Positions 24,542 through 32,415 of a DNA stretch of 64,000 nt are shown here, piece by piece (within the stretch, counting starts at the first letter, position 1; each line of letters starts with the position of its first letter). The position numbers and the translations under genes are program-made. The notes beneath the pieces are model-generated. The model had not been told where the DNA came from, searched no databases, and worked only from the letters and a program-made list of their open reading frames with translations. This stretch comes from Microbacterium commune (GTDB lineage Bacteria; Actinomycetota; Actinomycetes; Actinomycetales; Microbacteriaceae): NCBI RefSeq assembly GCF_014836945.1, contig NZ_JACSPX010000001.1, positions 372,001 to 436,000 on the forward strand, written 5' to 3'.

Positions 24542-26047
24542 ATGCCTTCCTTCCTCGATCTCGGCGTGCCCGCCGCGCTGGCCGACGTTCTGGCCGCCGA
24601 CGGCAAGACCGAGGCGTTCGCCATTCAGCGCGACACGCTCCCCGACTCCCTCGCCGGCCGCGATCTGCTCGGCCGCGGCCGCACCGGCAGCGGCAAGACC
24701 ATCGCGTTCGCGCTGCCCCTGGTCGCCCGTCTCTCGGCCTCCGGCACCCGCCGGCAGCCCGGCCGGCCCCGTGGACTCGTGCTCGCGCCGACCCGCGAGC
24801 TGGCCACGCAGATCGCCGCCACCATCCGGCCGCTCGCCGAGGCCGTCGGCATGCGCGTCACGACCGTCTTCGGCGGTGTCTCGCAGCGGCCGCAGGAGCA
24901 GGCGCTGCGCGCCGGCGTCGACATCGTCGTGGCCTGCCCCGGCCGGCTCGAAGACCTCATGAAGCAGGGCGTCGTCTCGCTCGGCGCCGTCGAGGTCGCG
25001 GTGCTCGATGAGGCCGACCACATGGCCGACCTCGGCTTCCTCCCCGGCGTCACCCGCATCCTCGCGGCCACTCCCGCCGGCGGCCAGCGCCTGCTGTTCA
25101 GCGCCACCCTCGACCGCGGCATCGACGCGCTTGCCAAGCGGTTCCTCCGCAGCCCGGTCAGCCACGAGGTCGATGAGGCCAGCGTGCCGGTGGGAGAGAT
25201 GACCCACCGCGTGCTCGTCGCATCGGATGCGGATGCCAAGAAGAGGCTCGTCGAGGATCTGGCATCCGGTCTCGGCCGTCGCATCCTGTTCACCCGCACC
25301 AAGCACCACGCCAAGAAGCTCGCCAAGCAGCTGACCTCGGCGGGCATCCCCTCGGTCGACCTGCACGGCAACCTCGGCCAGAACGCGCGTGAGCGCAACC
25401 TCGCCGCGTTCGGCGCCGACGCCGCGAACGGCGGCGTGCGCGTGCTCGTCGCGACCGATGTCGCCGCCCGCGGCGTGCACGTCGACGACGTCGAGCTGGT
25501 CGTGCACGTCGACCCGCCCGTCGAGCACAAGGCGTACCTGCACCGCTCGGGTCGCACCGCTCGTGCCGGTGCTGCGGGCACCGTCGTCACGCTCATGCTG
25601 CCCGAGCAGCGTCGCGACGTGAAGGACATCCTGCGCAAGGCGCAGATCACGGTCGCGATGGAGGACGTCACGCCCGCCATCGTCGACGAGCTGGTCGGCG
25701 AGCGCGCCCCGAAGGTCAAGACGGCTCCCGTCGCGCCGCAGCAGAACCAGCCCAAGGCGAAGTCGGCCTCGCAGCCCGGCGGCCAGGGCGGCGGACGCTC
25801 CGGCTCGGGCCGCCGTCGCTCCGGTCGCGCCGGCGACACCGCCCAGCGCACGGACGGCGGCCGCGAGCGCGCACGCTCGCACGCACAGAGCAGCCAGCCG
25901 CGCTACTCCACGCAGACCGGCTCACCGGCGGGCCAGCAGCGCCAGAGCGACCACGGGGCGGCTCGTCCCGCGTCGAACGGTCAGCAGCACAGCGCCGGTC
26001 GCGCCCGCACCGGCTCGCGCCGCGCCAGCCGCGCGCAGGGACGCTGA
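24542..26047 (+). CDS. DEAD-box ATP-dependent RNA helicase
   Basis: Second RNA helicase of the window, 501 aa. Motifs: AFAIQRDTLPDSL (Q motif), GRTGSGKT, PTREL, CPGR, DEAD (VLDEADHM), SAT, ATDVAARG and HRSGRTAR. The C-terminal ~110 residues are a basic, Gln/Arg/Ser-rich disordered tail (GRSGSGRRRSGRAGDTA and similar) expected to bind RNA. The start was chosen at the ATG with GGAG about 9 nt upstream, where the conserved PSFLDLGVP begins; the frame is open further upstream without family similarity. A 19-bp perfect hairpin terminates it. Confidence 0.93.
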   Translation: MPSFLDLGVPAALADVLAADGKTEAFAIQRDTLPDSLAGRDLLGRGRTGSGKTIAFALPLVARLSASGTRRQPGRPRGLVLAPTRELATQIAATIRPLAEAVGMRVTTVFGGVSQRPQEQALRAGVDIVVACPGRLEDLMKQGVVSLGAVEVAVLDEADHMADLGFLPGVTRILAATPAGGQRLLFSATLDRGIDALAKRFLRSPVSHEVDEASVPVGEMTHRVLVASDADAKKRLVEDLASGLGRRILFTRTKHHAKKLAKQLTSAGIPSVDLHGNLGQNARERNLAAFGADAANGGVRVLVATDVAARGVHVDDVELVVHVDPPVEHKAYLHRSGRTARAGAAGTVVTLMLPEQRRDVKDILRKAQITVAMEDVTPAIVDELVGERAPKVKTAPVAPQQNQPKAKSASQPGGQGGGRSGSGRRRSGRAGDTAQRTDGGRERARSHAQSSQPRYSTQTGSPAGQQRQSDHGAARPASNGQQHSAGRARTGSRRASRAQGR

Positions 26048-26070
26048 CCCCGCACTGGCTGACCGCACAG

Positions 26071-26112
26071 ACAGAACTGCCCGCCACGGGAATCCGTGGC
26101 GGGCAGTTCTGT
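26071..26112. terminator. Bidirectional terminator, 19-bp perfect stem
   Basis: Bases 26071-26089 are fully complementary to 26094-26112 around a GAAT tetraloop. The element lies between the convergent DEAD-box helicase and citrate synthase genes and serves both. Confidence 0.92.
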
Positions 26113-26158
26113 CATGACAGCGCGGCCGGGTGCGCGGAGCGGTTCGCTCCCCTGCGGC

Positions 26159-27448
26159 TCAGCGCGTCGGGAAGGAGCGCTCGGGCGAGCCGACGTACAG
26201 CTGCTGCGGGCGACCGATCTTGGTCTGCGGATCGAGGTTCAGCTCGCGCCACTGCGCCAGCCAGCCGGGAAGGCGGCCGATCGCGAACAGCACCGTGAAC
26301 ATGCGCGTCGGGAAGCCCATCGCCTTGTAGATGACGCCGGTGTAGAAGTCGACGTTGGGGTAGAGACGACGCTCCTTGAAGTAGTCGTCGGCGAGGGCGA
26401 TCTCCTCGAGCTCCTTGGCCAGATCAAGCAGCGGGTCGGTCACGCCGAGCTCGGCGAGCACCTCGTCGGCGGCTTCCTTGACCAGCTTCGCGCGCGGGTC
26501 GTAGTTTTTGTACACGCGATGCCCGAAGCCCATCAGCTTCACGCCGGCTTCCTTGTTCTTCACGCTCTCGACGAAGCGCTGCACGCTCTGTCCCGACTCG
26601 CGGATCTGCCCGAGCATGGTCAGCACCGCTTCGTTCGCCCCGCCGTGCAGCGGGCCGGAGAGCGCCTGGATGCCAGCGGAGATCGATGCGAACTGGTTGG
26701 CTCCGGTCGAGCCGACCAGACGCACGGTGGACGTGGATGCGTTCTGCTCGTGATCCTCGTGCAGGATCAGCAACAGCTCGAGCGCCTTCGACATCACCGG
26801 GTTGACCTCGTACGGCTCGCTGTGCACGCCGAAGTTGAGCTTGAGGAAGTTGTCGACGAAGCTCAGCGAGTTGTCCGGATACAGGAAGGCCTGTCCGATG
26901 CTCTTCTTGTGCGCGTACGCGGCGATGACCGGCAGCTTGGCGAGCATGCGCACCATGTTCAGCTCGACGTGCTCGGGATTGTGCGGGTCGGTCTGGCCCT
27001 CGTAGTAGGTCGACAGCGCGGCGACCGCCGACGACAGCACCGACATCGGGTGCGCGGTGTGCGGCAGAGCCGAGAAGAAGTGCTTGAGGTCTTCGTGCAG
27101 CAGCGTGTGCCGACGGATCTTCTCGTCGAACTCGGCGAGCTCGGTCGCCGTCGGCAGCTCGCCGTAGATCAGCAGCCACGCCACCTCGAGGTAGCTGCAG
27201 TTCTTCGCGATCTGCTCGATCGGGTATCCCCGGTAGCGGAGGATCCCCTGATCTCCGTCGATGAAGGTGACGGCTGACTTGGTGGACGCGGTGTTCACGA
27301 AGCCGTAGTCGAGGCCCGTGTACCCGGTCTGACGCGTGAGCGTCGAGAAGTCGATGCTGTCGGTGCCGCTGCTTCCGCGGACGACGGGGAACTCCGCCGT
27401 GGTGTCGCCGATCGAAAGAGTCGCCTTCTCGGGCTGAGCTGCGCTCAC
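26159..27448 (-). CDS. gltA: Citrate synthase (type II, TCA cycle)
   Basis: Condenses oxaloacetate and acetyl-CoA. A 429-residue enzyme with the catalytic triad visible: His in GPLHGGANE, His in MGFGHRVYKNYDPRA, and Asp in LYPNVDFYTG. The N-terminal DGDQGILRYRGYPIE and length match the hexameric, bacterial type. The GTG at 27448 was chosen because AGGAGG lies 5 nt upstream (27454-27459); an upstream in-frame ATG adds residues lacking family similarity. A TAGGCT hexamer at 27531-27536 on the minus strand is a plausible -10, giving a leader of about 75 nt. Confidence 0.95.
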   Translation of the reverse strand: MSAAQPEKATLSIGDTTAEFPVVRGSSGTDSIDFSTLTRQTGYTGLDYGFVNTASTKSAVTFIDGDQGILRYRGYPIEQIAKNCSYLEVAWLLIYGELPTATELAEFDEKIRRHTLLHEDLKHFFSALPHTAHPMSVLSSAVAALSTYYEGQTDPHNPEHVELNMVRMLAKLPVIAAYAHKKSIGQAFLYPDNSLSFVDNFLKLNFGVHSEPYEVNPVMSKALELLLILHEDHEQNASTSTVRLVGSTGANQFASISAGIQALSGPLHGGANEAVLTMLGQIRESGQSVQRFVESVKNKEAGVKLMGFGHRVYKNYDPRAKLVKEAADEVLAELGVTDPLLDLAKELEEIALADDYFKERRLYPNVDFYTGVIYKAMGFPTRMFTVLFAIGRLPGWLAQWRELNLDPQTKIGRPQQLYVGSPERSFPTR

Positions 27449-27530
27449 GCCAACCTCCTGCTGCGTTCGTGTCGTCGTGGGCGATGAGAGACGCACGCAG
27501 CGCCGGTCCGGCAGACCCCATCGCCCCTAC

Positions 27531-27536
27531 AGCCTA
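27531..27536 (-). promoter_or_regulatory. -10 hexamer of gltA
   Basis: TAGGCT on the minus strand. It would give a leader of about 75 nt carrying the AGGAGG of gltA. Confidence 0.4.
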
Positions 27537-27605
27537 GCCGTGACGTCGGCCTACTGTGACATCCGCCAAGAGATGAACGTCATCACCGCGCGGTGCGCAC
27601 AAAGA

Positions 27606-28718
27606 TCAGCGATCGGCGCCGGTCAGACGCGTCGCAGCCTGCCTGATCCGCTCGAGGGGCGCGGTCAGCGACAGACGTACGTGCTGCGCGGAGTGGTCGC
27701 CGTAGAAATGGCCGGGGCCCGCCAGGATGCCGAGTGAGGCGAGGCGATCCATCGACTCCCAGGCGTCTCGCCCCTCCGTCGCCCAGAGGTACAGGCCCGC
27801 CTCCGATCCGTCGATGCGGAAACCCGCCTCGACGAGCGCGGGCAGCAGCACGTCGCGGCGCTGCCGGTACAGCCGCTTCTGGGCGGCGACGTGCTCGTCG
27901 TCTCGCAGGGCCACCGCCATCGCGTGCTGCACCGGAGCGGGTGGCATCAGACCGAGGTGCTTGCGCGCAGCGAGGACATCGCCGATCAGCGTCGAGCACC
28001 CGGCGATGAACGCGGCCCGGTATCCGGCGAGGTTCGACTGCTTGCTCAGCGAGTAGACGCTGAGCAGATCCGCCCGGCTGCCCCCGGTGACGCGGGGGTC
28101 GAGAACCGACGGGATCATCTGGCTCTGCCAGGGACCCTCCCACCCGAGCTCGGCGTAGCATTCGTCGCTCGCCAGCACGGCGCCGAGCTCGCGAGCCCGT
28201 CGCACGGCCGCCGTGAGCGCCTCGAGGTCCCACGTGCGACCGTCGGGGTTTCCGGGGCTGTTGATCCAGATGAGCTTCGCGCCCTCGGGCCACTCCGCAG
28301 GATCGTCGGCGGCGACGGCGGTCGCACCGGCGACCGCCGCACCGACCGCGTAGGTCGGGTAGGCGACGCGGGGGTGCACGACGACATCCCCCGGCCCGAG
28401 GCCGAGCAGAAGGGGCAGCAGCGCGACCAGCTCCTTCGAGCCGATCGTCGGCATGACGTTCGCGTCGGTGAGATCGGGCACCCCGCGACGGCGGGCGTAC
28501 CAGTCCACGATGGCCTTGCGCACGTCGCTCGTTCCCACGGTCTGTGGGTAGGCGTGCGCGTCGGTCGCCTCGGCGAGAGCGCGACGGATCACCTCGGGGG
28601 TGGGGTCGACCGGCGAGCCGATCGACAGATCGACGAGACCGTCGGGATGCTGGGCCGCGCGGTCACGGTAGGGGATCACCGCGTCCCAGGGGTAGTCCGC
28701 GAGATCCCGGACTCCCAC
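27606..28718 (-). CDS. dapC: Succinyldiaminopimelate transaminase
   Basis: PLP-dependent fold-type I aminotransferase (370 aa) that makes N-succinyl-LL-diaminopimelate, the substrate of DapE. Visible motifs: GSPVDPTP, NSPGNPDGR, DECYAELGW and the PLP-lysine motif YSLSKQSNLAGYR. The GTG start follows the ferredoxin stop with no gap (TGAGTG), so it depends on ferredoxin translation. The fdx-dapC pairing is the same as in mycobacteria (fdxC with Rv1178). With dapD and dapE in this window, three consecutive DAP-pathway steps are encoded here in separate units. Confidence 0.92.
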   Translation of the reverse strand: MGVRDLADYPWDAVIPYRDRAAQHPDGLVDLSIGSPVDPTPEVIRRALAEATDAHAYPQTVGTSDVRKAIVDWYARRRGVPDLTDANVMPTIGSKELVALLPLLLGLGPGDVVVHPRVAYPTYAVGAAVAGATAVAADDPAEWPEGAKLIWINSPGNPDGRTWDLEALTAAVRRARELGAVLASDECYAELGWEGPWQSQMIPSVLDPRVTGGSRADLLSVYSLSKQSNLAGYRAAFIAGCSTLIGDVLAARKHLGLMPPAPVQHAMAVALRDDEHVAAQKRLYRQRRDVLLPALVEAGFRIDGSEAGLYLWATEGRDAWESMDRLASLGILAGPGHFYGDHSAQHVRLSLTAPLERIRQAATRLTGADR

Positions 28719-29039
28719 TCAGTCCCCCTGCGGCGGCAGGGCGGTGACCACCGGGTGGTCGAAGTCGTAGACGCCGACCTTCGACGCGCCGCCGGGAGAG
28801 CCGATCTCCTTGAAGAACTCGACGTTGGCCTTGTAGTAGTCGGCCCACTCCTCGGGCAGGTCGTCTTCGTAGTAGATCGCCTCGACCGGGCAGACCGGCT
28901 CGCAGGCGCCGCAGTCCACGCACTCGTCGGGGTGGATGTACAGCATCCGCTCGCCTTCGTAGATGCAGTCCACGGGGCACTCATCGATGCAGGCGCGGTC
29001 CTTGACATCGACGCAGGGAAGGGCGATCACGTACGTCAC
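28719..29039 (-). CDS. fdxA: 7Fe/4Fe-type ferredoxin
   Basis: A 106-residue electron carrier. The first Cys cluster (CVDVKDRACIDECPVDCIY) is of the [3Fe-4S]/[4Fe-4S] bacterial type, and the second is CVDCGACEPVCPVEAIY. The C-terminal extension of about 50 residues (from DLPEEWADYYKANVEFF) is typical of actinobacterial FdxA/FdxC proteins. The GTG start has the leaderless-type hexamer TAGACT 6 nt upstream. It is the first gene of the fdxA-dapC unit. Confidence 0.94.
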   Translation of the reverse strand: MTYVIALPCVDVKDRACIDECPVDCIYEGERMLYIHPDECVDCGACEPVCPVEAIYYEDDLPEEWADYYKANVEFFKEIGSPGGASKVGVYDFDHPVVTALPPQGD

Positions 29040-29045
29040 GTGCTC

Positions 29046-29051
29046 AGTCTA
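29046..29051 (-). promoter_or_regulatory. -10 hexamer of fdxA-dapC, leaderless type
   Basis: TAGACT, 6 nt (GAGCAC), then GTG on the minus strand. Confidence 0.6.
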
Positions 29052-29058
29052 CGACGCC

Positions 29059-29460
29059 TCAGCGCCCCTCGCCCTGCGTTGCGGCCGCGCGTGCGGACAG
29101 TTCGCTCAGCCGCCGGGTGTCCGGCCAGGCCACGATCAGCATGACGATGCCCGCGGCGACGTACATCCAGATGTTGCCGAGGGCGGTGTTCGGGACGACG
29201 ATCGATCCCCCCGGTCCGCGCTGCGAGATCACCAGCAGCAGCGCCATGATGCCGAGTCCTGCGGCGAGTGCCGCCCACCGGTCGCCGGTGAGGGCGCGAA
29301 GCGCGACGAGCAGGGCTGCGCACGCGATGCCGCCGAGGATCATCCCGACGGGGACGGGACCGATCGTGAAGCTGTGCGCGATGGTCGCCGCGACACCGTA
29401 GACGGCCCCGACCAGGGCCGCGGCCAGCCACGAGACACCTCGGGAGAGCATTCTGCGCAC
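29059..29460 (-). CDS. DUF6113-type membrane protein
   Basis: A 133-residue integral membrane protein with four predicted helices (about 8-28, 35-55, 62-81 and 97-113) and a short cytoplasmic tail. It resembles the actinobacterial DUF6113 group; function unknown. The GTG start has TAGGCT 6 nt upstream and no Shine-Dalgarno, so it is probably transcribed as its own leaderless unit. The gap to the following ferredoxin gene is 19 nt and includes that gene's own promoter. Confidence 0.68.
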   Translation of the reverse strand: MRRMLSRGVSWLAAALVGAVYGVAATIAHSFTIGPVPVGMILGGIACAALLVALRALTGDRWAALAAGLGIMALLLVISQRGPGGSIVVPNTALGNIWMYVAAGIVMLIVAWPDTRRLSELSARAAATQGEGR

Positions 29461-29466
29461 CGGCTC

Positions 29467-29472
29467 AGCCTA
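29467..29472 (-). promoter_or_regulatory. -10 hexamer of the DUF6113 gene, leaderless type
   Basis: TAGGCT, 6 nt (GAGCCG), then GTG on the minus strand. Confidence 0.55.
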
Positions 29473-29504
29473 CTGGGCGCCGCTGTCGGGCGCCTGAGGT
29501 GCGC

Positions 29505-29819
29505 TCACGCGGCGAGACCCACCATCCGCAGCAGCGCGGCGACGGCGGCCGCGGCGAACACGACCACGAGGAACGACTGGCGCATCCACAGCAGCCCGGC
29601 CGCGACGAGCACGGCGGGCACCCTGGCATCGACCATTACCGCCTGACCGGCGCCGAGGGTCTGCACGGCGACGAGGGCGCCCAGCAGCGCCACGGTGAGC
29701 AGATCCGAGATGCGGGCAGGCTTCGGCGCTTCCAGCAGCCTGGCGGGCACGAGGTATCCGACGGCCTTGAGCCCGACGCAGATGCAGGCGGCGAGCAGCA
29801 CCGCACTCCAGACGGTCAT
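29505..29819 (-). CDS. azlD: AzlD-family branched-chain amino acid exporter subunit
   Basis: A 104-residue membrane protein with four hydrophobic segments, beginning TVWSAVLLAACICVGLKAVG and containing ARISDLLTVALLGALVAVQ, as in AzlD/YgaH. It pairs with AzlC to export branched-chain amino acids. The ATG overlaps the azlC stop by 4 bp, as is usual for this two-gene system. Confidence 0.9.
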   Translation of the reverse strand: MTVWSAVLLAACICVGLKAVGYLVPARLLEAPKPARISDLLTVALLGALVAVQTLGAGQAVMVDARVPAVLVAAGLLWMRQSFLVVVFAAAAVAALLRMVGLAA

Positions 29820-30550
29820 CGTGAGGCCTCCACTGTCGCATTCCTGCGGCCGAACCAGTTGAACCAGCCGACCACGATCGCCACGAGCGCGGCGACGAGC
29901 ACCGGCAGACCCGGCATGAGAAGGGGCGTGAGACCGGCGGCGACGACGGCGGCGGCCACGCCGACGGCGATGGCCTGACGCTCCCGCAGCCGCGGCCAGA
30001 GCAGGGCGAGGAACGCGGCGGCAGCCGCCGCGTCCAGCCCCCAAGCCTTCGGGTCGCCGAGCACGTCGCCCAGCAGGGCGCCGGCCAGCGTGGTGAGGTT
30101 CCAGCCGATGAACACTCCGAGGCCGGTGAGCCAGAACCCGAGCCGACGCAGCCGCGGCGTCTGCTGGGAGATGGCGACCGCCGTGGATTCGTCGATGGTC
30201 ACCTGCGCGGCCGCGGCCCGTCGCCAGAATCCACCGCCGATGATCGACGACAGCCGCATGCCGTACGCGACGTTGCGCACTCCGAGCAGCGCAGCAGAGG
30301 CGACCGCCGACGGCAGAGCGGCGATGCCGCCGGCACCGAACACGCCGATGAAGGCGAACTGCGAGCCGCCGGTGAACATCAGCAGGCTCAGCACGCAGGT
30401 CTGCCAGACGTCGAGGCCGGACGCCACGGCCAGGGCGCCGAACGAGATGCCGTACGCGCTGGTCGCGATGGCGACGCCGAGGCCCTCCCGCCAGACCTCG
30501 CGGACCGCGTGGCCCGCCTCTTGTGTTCGCTCTGCTGAACGCATGCCCAT
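29816..30550 (-). CDS. azlC: AzlC-family branched-chain amino acid exporter
   Basis: A 244-residue membrane protein of the LIV-E/AzlC (YgaZ) family with about eight hydrophobic segments. Family signature SAYGISFGALAVASGLDVWQ is followed by SLLMFTGGSQFAFIG and RNVAYGMRLS. Candidate ATGs occur at 30553, 30550 and 30544; I use 30550. It is divergent from an XRE-cupin regulator, the common control partner of AzlCD, 59 bp away. Confidence 0.9.
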   Translation of the reverse strand: MGMRSAERTQEAGHAVREVWREGLGVAIATSAYGISFGALAVASGLDVWQTCVLSLLMFTGGSQFAFIGVFGAGGIAALPSAVASAALLGVRNVAYGMRLSSIIGGGFWRRAAAAQVTIDESTAVAISQQTPRLRRLGFWLTGLGVFIGWNLTTLAGALLGDVLGDPKAWGLDAAAAAAFLALLWPRLRERQAIAVGVAAAVVAAGLTPLLMPGLPVLVAALVAIVVGWFNWFGRRNATVEASR

Positions 30551-30581
30551 CATTCTGAACAGGCCCGGGCATCTCGTCAAA

Positions 30582-30597
30582 TCGAACGAACGTTTGT
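30582..30597 (+). promoter_or_regulatory. Candidate operator between azlC and the XRE-cupin gene
   Basis: TCGAAC-GAAC-GTTTGT has one perfect and one degenerate LexA-like half site around the palindrome AACGTT. Copies of CTGAACAG at 30555-30562 and 30602-30609 flank it, each within about 5 nt of a start codon. It could be the site of the divergent regulator. Only the sequence pattern supports this. Confidence 0.3.
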
Positions 30598-30603
30598 CAT
30601 ACT
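30598..30603 (+). promoter_or_regulatory. -10 hexamer of the XRE-cupin gene, leaderless type
   Basis: CATACT, 6 nt (GAACAG), then ATG. The same hexamer precedes the transglycosylase-like gene at 32279-32284. Confidence 0.45.
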
Positions 30604-30609
30604 GAACAG

Positions 30610-31155
30610 ATGGATCTGCGCGCACGCCTCGCCCTCGCCCTGCGCCGCGAGCGGGAGGGCGCCGGCCTCTCGGTCTCCGAGCTGGCGCGCCGCGCGGGCG
30701 TGTCCAAGGCCACGGTCTCCCAGCTCGAGAGCGGCTCCGGCAATCCCAGCGTCGAGACGCTCTGGGCCATCGGCGACGCACTCGGGGTGCCGTTCTCGAC
30801 GCTCGTCGATGACCGCGCCCCGGCGGCACGCCTCATCCGCCTCGGCGATCACGCGGGCGTCCCGTCAGCGGCATCCCCCTATCTGGCCACCCTGCTGTCG
30901 GCCGCAGCCCCCGGCACGCGACGCGACATCTACCTCATCCAGGCCGAGCCGGGCGAGCCCAGGCGCTCACTGCCGCACCGTTCGGGCACGACCGAGCACA
31001 TGGTGCTGGTCAGCGGCGAGGCTGTGGTCGGCCCGGACGACGCGCCCGAGCTGCTGCACCCCGGCGACTACCTGTCGTACGCCGGTGACGCGCCGCACAT
31101 CTTCGAGGCGCGCAGCCCCGGCACCAGTGCAGTGCTGGTGTCGGAGCTGCGCTGA
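30610..31155 (+). CDS. XRE-family transcriptional regulator with cupin domain
   Basis: A 181-residue DNA-binding regulator. The N-terminal Cro/CI helix-turn-helix (about 5-62) has LSVSELARRAGVSKATVSQL and SGNPSVETLWAIGDALGV. A C-terminal cupin sensor domain (about 85-178) has LPHRSGTTEHMVLVSGEAVV, HPGDYLSYAGDAPHIFEA. It is transcribed away from azlCD and most likely controls amino acid export in response to a small ligand bound by the cupin. Confidence 0.9.
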   Translation: MDLRARLALALRREREGAGLSVSELARRAGVSKATVSQLESGSGNPSVETLWAIGDALGVPFSTLVDDRAPAARLIRLGDHAGVPSAASPYLATLLSAAAPGTRRDIYLIQAEPGEPRRSLPHRSGTTEHMVLVSGEAVVGPDDAPELLHPGDYLSYAGDAPHIFEARSPGTSAVLVSELR

Positions 31156-31217
31156 GGCATCGCTTCGCCCACCGCGGTGCTCGACTCTCGGCCGGGCCGG
31201 GCCGGTCGGGCCGGGAA

Positions 31218-32099
31218 TCAGTACCAGTTCACGGCCTGGGAGTGACCCCACGCGGCGCACGGTGAGCCGTAGGCGCGCTCGATGTAGCCGAGCCCCCAGG
31301 CGATCTGCGTCGCCGCGTTCGTGCGCCAGTCGGCGCCGGCGGTCGCCATCTTGCTGCCGGGCAGCGACTGCGGGATGCCCGTGGCTCCGCCGTCGGCGTT
31401 GTACGCCTGGTAGTTCCAGCCGGACTCCTTGGTCCACAGGTTGACGAGGCACGAGAACTCGCCCTCGCCCCAGCCGTACCGCTCGGCGGCCATCGCACGA
31501 GCGGTCGCCTTCGCGCCCTCGGGGGTGTTGGCGGCGGCGAGGGCCGCCTCTGCCCGACGCTTCTCCTCGGCGGCCTTCTCCGCCGCAATCCGCTCGACCT
31601 CCGCCTGCGCCCGCGCTGCCTCGGCTGCGACGCGCTCGGCCTCCGCCTGCTTGGCGGCGGTGAGGGATTCCTGCAGGTCGGAGGTCTTCGACTGCACGAT
31701 GACCGTGCCGAGCACGACCTCGGCGGTCAGCTCGTGCACTTCCTGCGACGAGAGGTCATCGGCCTGGGTGAGCCGCTTCACATCGGCGGTGAGAGCGTGC
31801 AGGTCGACCTGGGTCTGCTCGGTCTGCATGGGGAAGTCGACCTGGGCGACCACGTTGTTCAGCGACTCGGCGTTCACCAGTGCGATCTTGCCGTCTTCCG
31901 CGGCGTCGGCGGCCTGCTCCAGAGCGTGTTCGGTGGGGATGGCGCCGAGCGCGGCCGGCGCGAAGACCACTCCGGCGGCGGCCGTCGCGGTCAGCACGGC
32001 TCCGACGGCCACGGCGAGCAGCGGACGGCGCAGACGGGAGTGGGCCGACGTCAGGTGTGCGACCCGGTGGGACGCACGCGTGTTCTGGGTATCGATCAT
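31218..32099 (-). CDS. Secreted lytic transglycosylase-like protein with coiled coil
   Basis: A 293-residue exported protein. A basic N-terminus and hydrophobic segment (about 27-51, LLAVAVGAVLTATAAAGVVF) form a signal or anchor. A helical region follows, with a strongly charged coiled coil at about 145-195 (Glu/Ala/Arg-rich heptads). The C-terminal ~100 residues resemble the aggregation-promoting factor/SLT-like domain: GEFSCLVNLWTKESGWNYQA (candidate catalytic Glu), DGGATGIPQSLPGSKMA and IAWGLGYIERAYGSPCAAW, with two cysteines that may form a disulfide. It probably remodels peptidoglycan. Its mRNA seems to have a long structured leader. Confidence 0.82.
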   Translation of the reverse strand: MIDTQNTRASHRVAHLTSAHSRLRRPLLAVAVGAVLTATAAAGVVFAPAALGAIPTEHALEQAADAAEDGKIALVNAESLNNVVAQVDFPMQTEQTQVDLHALTADVKRLTQADDLSSQEVHELTAEVVLGTVIVQSKTSDLQESLTAAKQAEAERVAAEAARAQAEVERIAAEKAAEEKRRAEAALAAANTPEGAKATARAMAAERYGWGEGEFSCLVNLWTKESGWNYQAYNADGGATGIPQSLPGSKMATAGADWRTNAATQIAWGLGYIERAYGSPCAAWGHSQAVNWY

Positions 32100-32278
32100 G
32101 GGGTGAGGTTTCGACCTTCGGGTTGTCGACGGCCCGGACCCTCACGGGGCGCGCTCATGGGAGCACCGTTTCCCGGGCACGAGAGACAACACTGTCCCGT
32201 GCACCTGGACGCAACCCTGCTCTCATCTGGACGCGAGGTGCGCGCTTGCCGAGAATGACCCGCCGGCGCGTCCGGGAA

Positions 32279-32299
32279 AGTATGTTATGCGTTCGTTAC
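32279..32299 (-). promoter_or_regulatory. Promoter with MtrA/GlnR-like direct repeat upstream of the transglycosylase-like gene
   Basis: On the minus strand GTAAC (32295-32299) and ATAAC (32284-32288) are separated by 6 nt, the layout of GTAAC-N6-GTAAC sites bound by actinobacterial MtrA and GlnR-type regulators. A CATACT -10 candidate (32279-32284) overlaps the second pentamer by one base. Confidence 0.4.
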
Positions 32300-32345
32300 C
32301 TTCCGTTCGCTCGCGGGCGGCTCGAGATGTCCGTTCGTGCCGAAG

Positions 32346-32376
32346 GCCCCCTCGCGGCGTCCTCGCCCGAAGGGGC
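32346..32376 (-). terminator. Terminator hairpin candidate for typA
   Basis: GCCCCCTCG (32346-32354) pairs with CGAAGGGGC (32368-32376), 9 bp with one mismatch, 40-70 nt downstream of the typA stop. Confidence 0.45.
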
Positions 32377-32415
32377 GCGGATGCGGCGAGGAGGCCTCGG
32401 CGGAAAACGGGAAGG

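Larger units (their letters stand above)
32100..32415 (-). other. 316-nt region between typA and the transglycosylase-like gene
   Basis: No gene is seen. It holds a typA terminator candidate, a direct-repeat box with a -10 hexamer, and a leader of about 170 nt. Immediately before the ATG, GTGAGG and CCTCAC (32103-32108, 32140-32145) can pair around an inner TCGAC/GTCGA stem, placing a hairpin where a ribosome binding site would lie. Direct repeats GCGTCCAGATG and GCGTCCAGGTG occur within the leader. Confidence 0.5.

Noticed and set aside
32100-32290. Possible cyclic di-AMP (ydaO-type) riboswitch before the transglycosylase-like gene
   Set aside because: The conserved GGGGAACC and CAGCTAACC-type blocks are absent, although long leaders before wall-hydrolase genes often carry this riboswitch.
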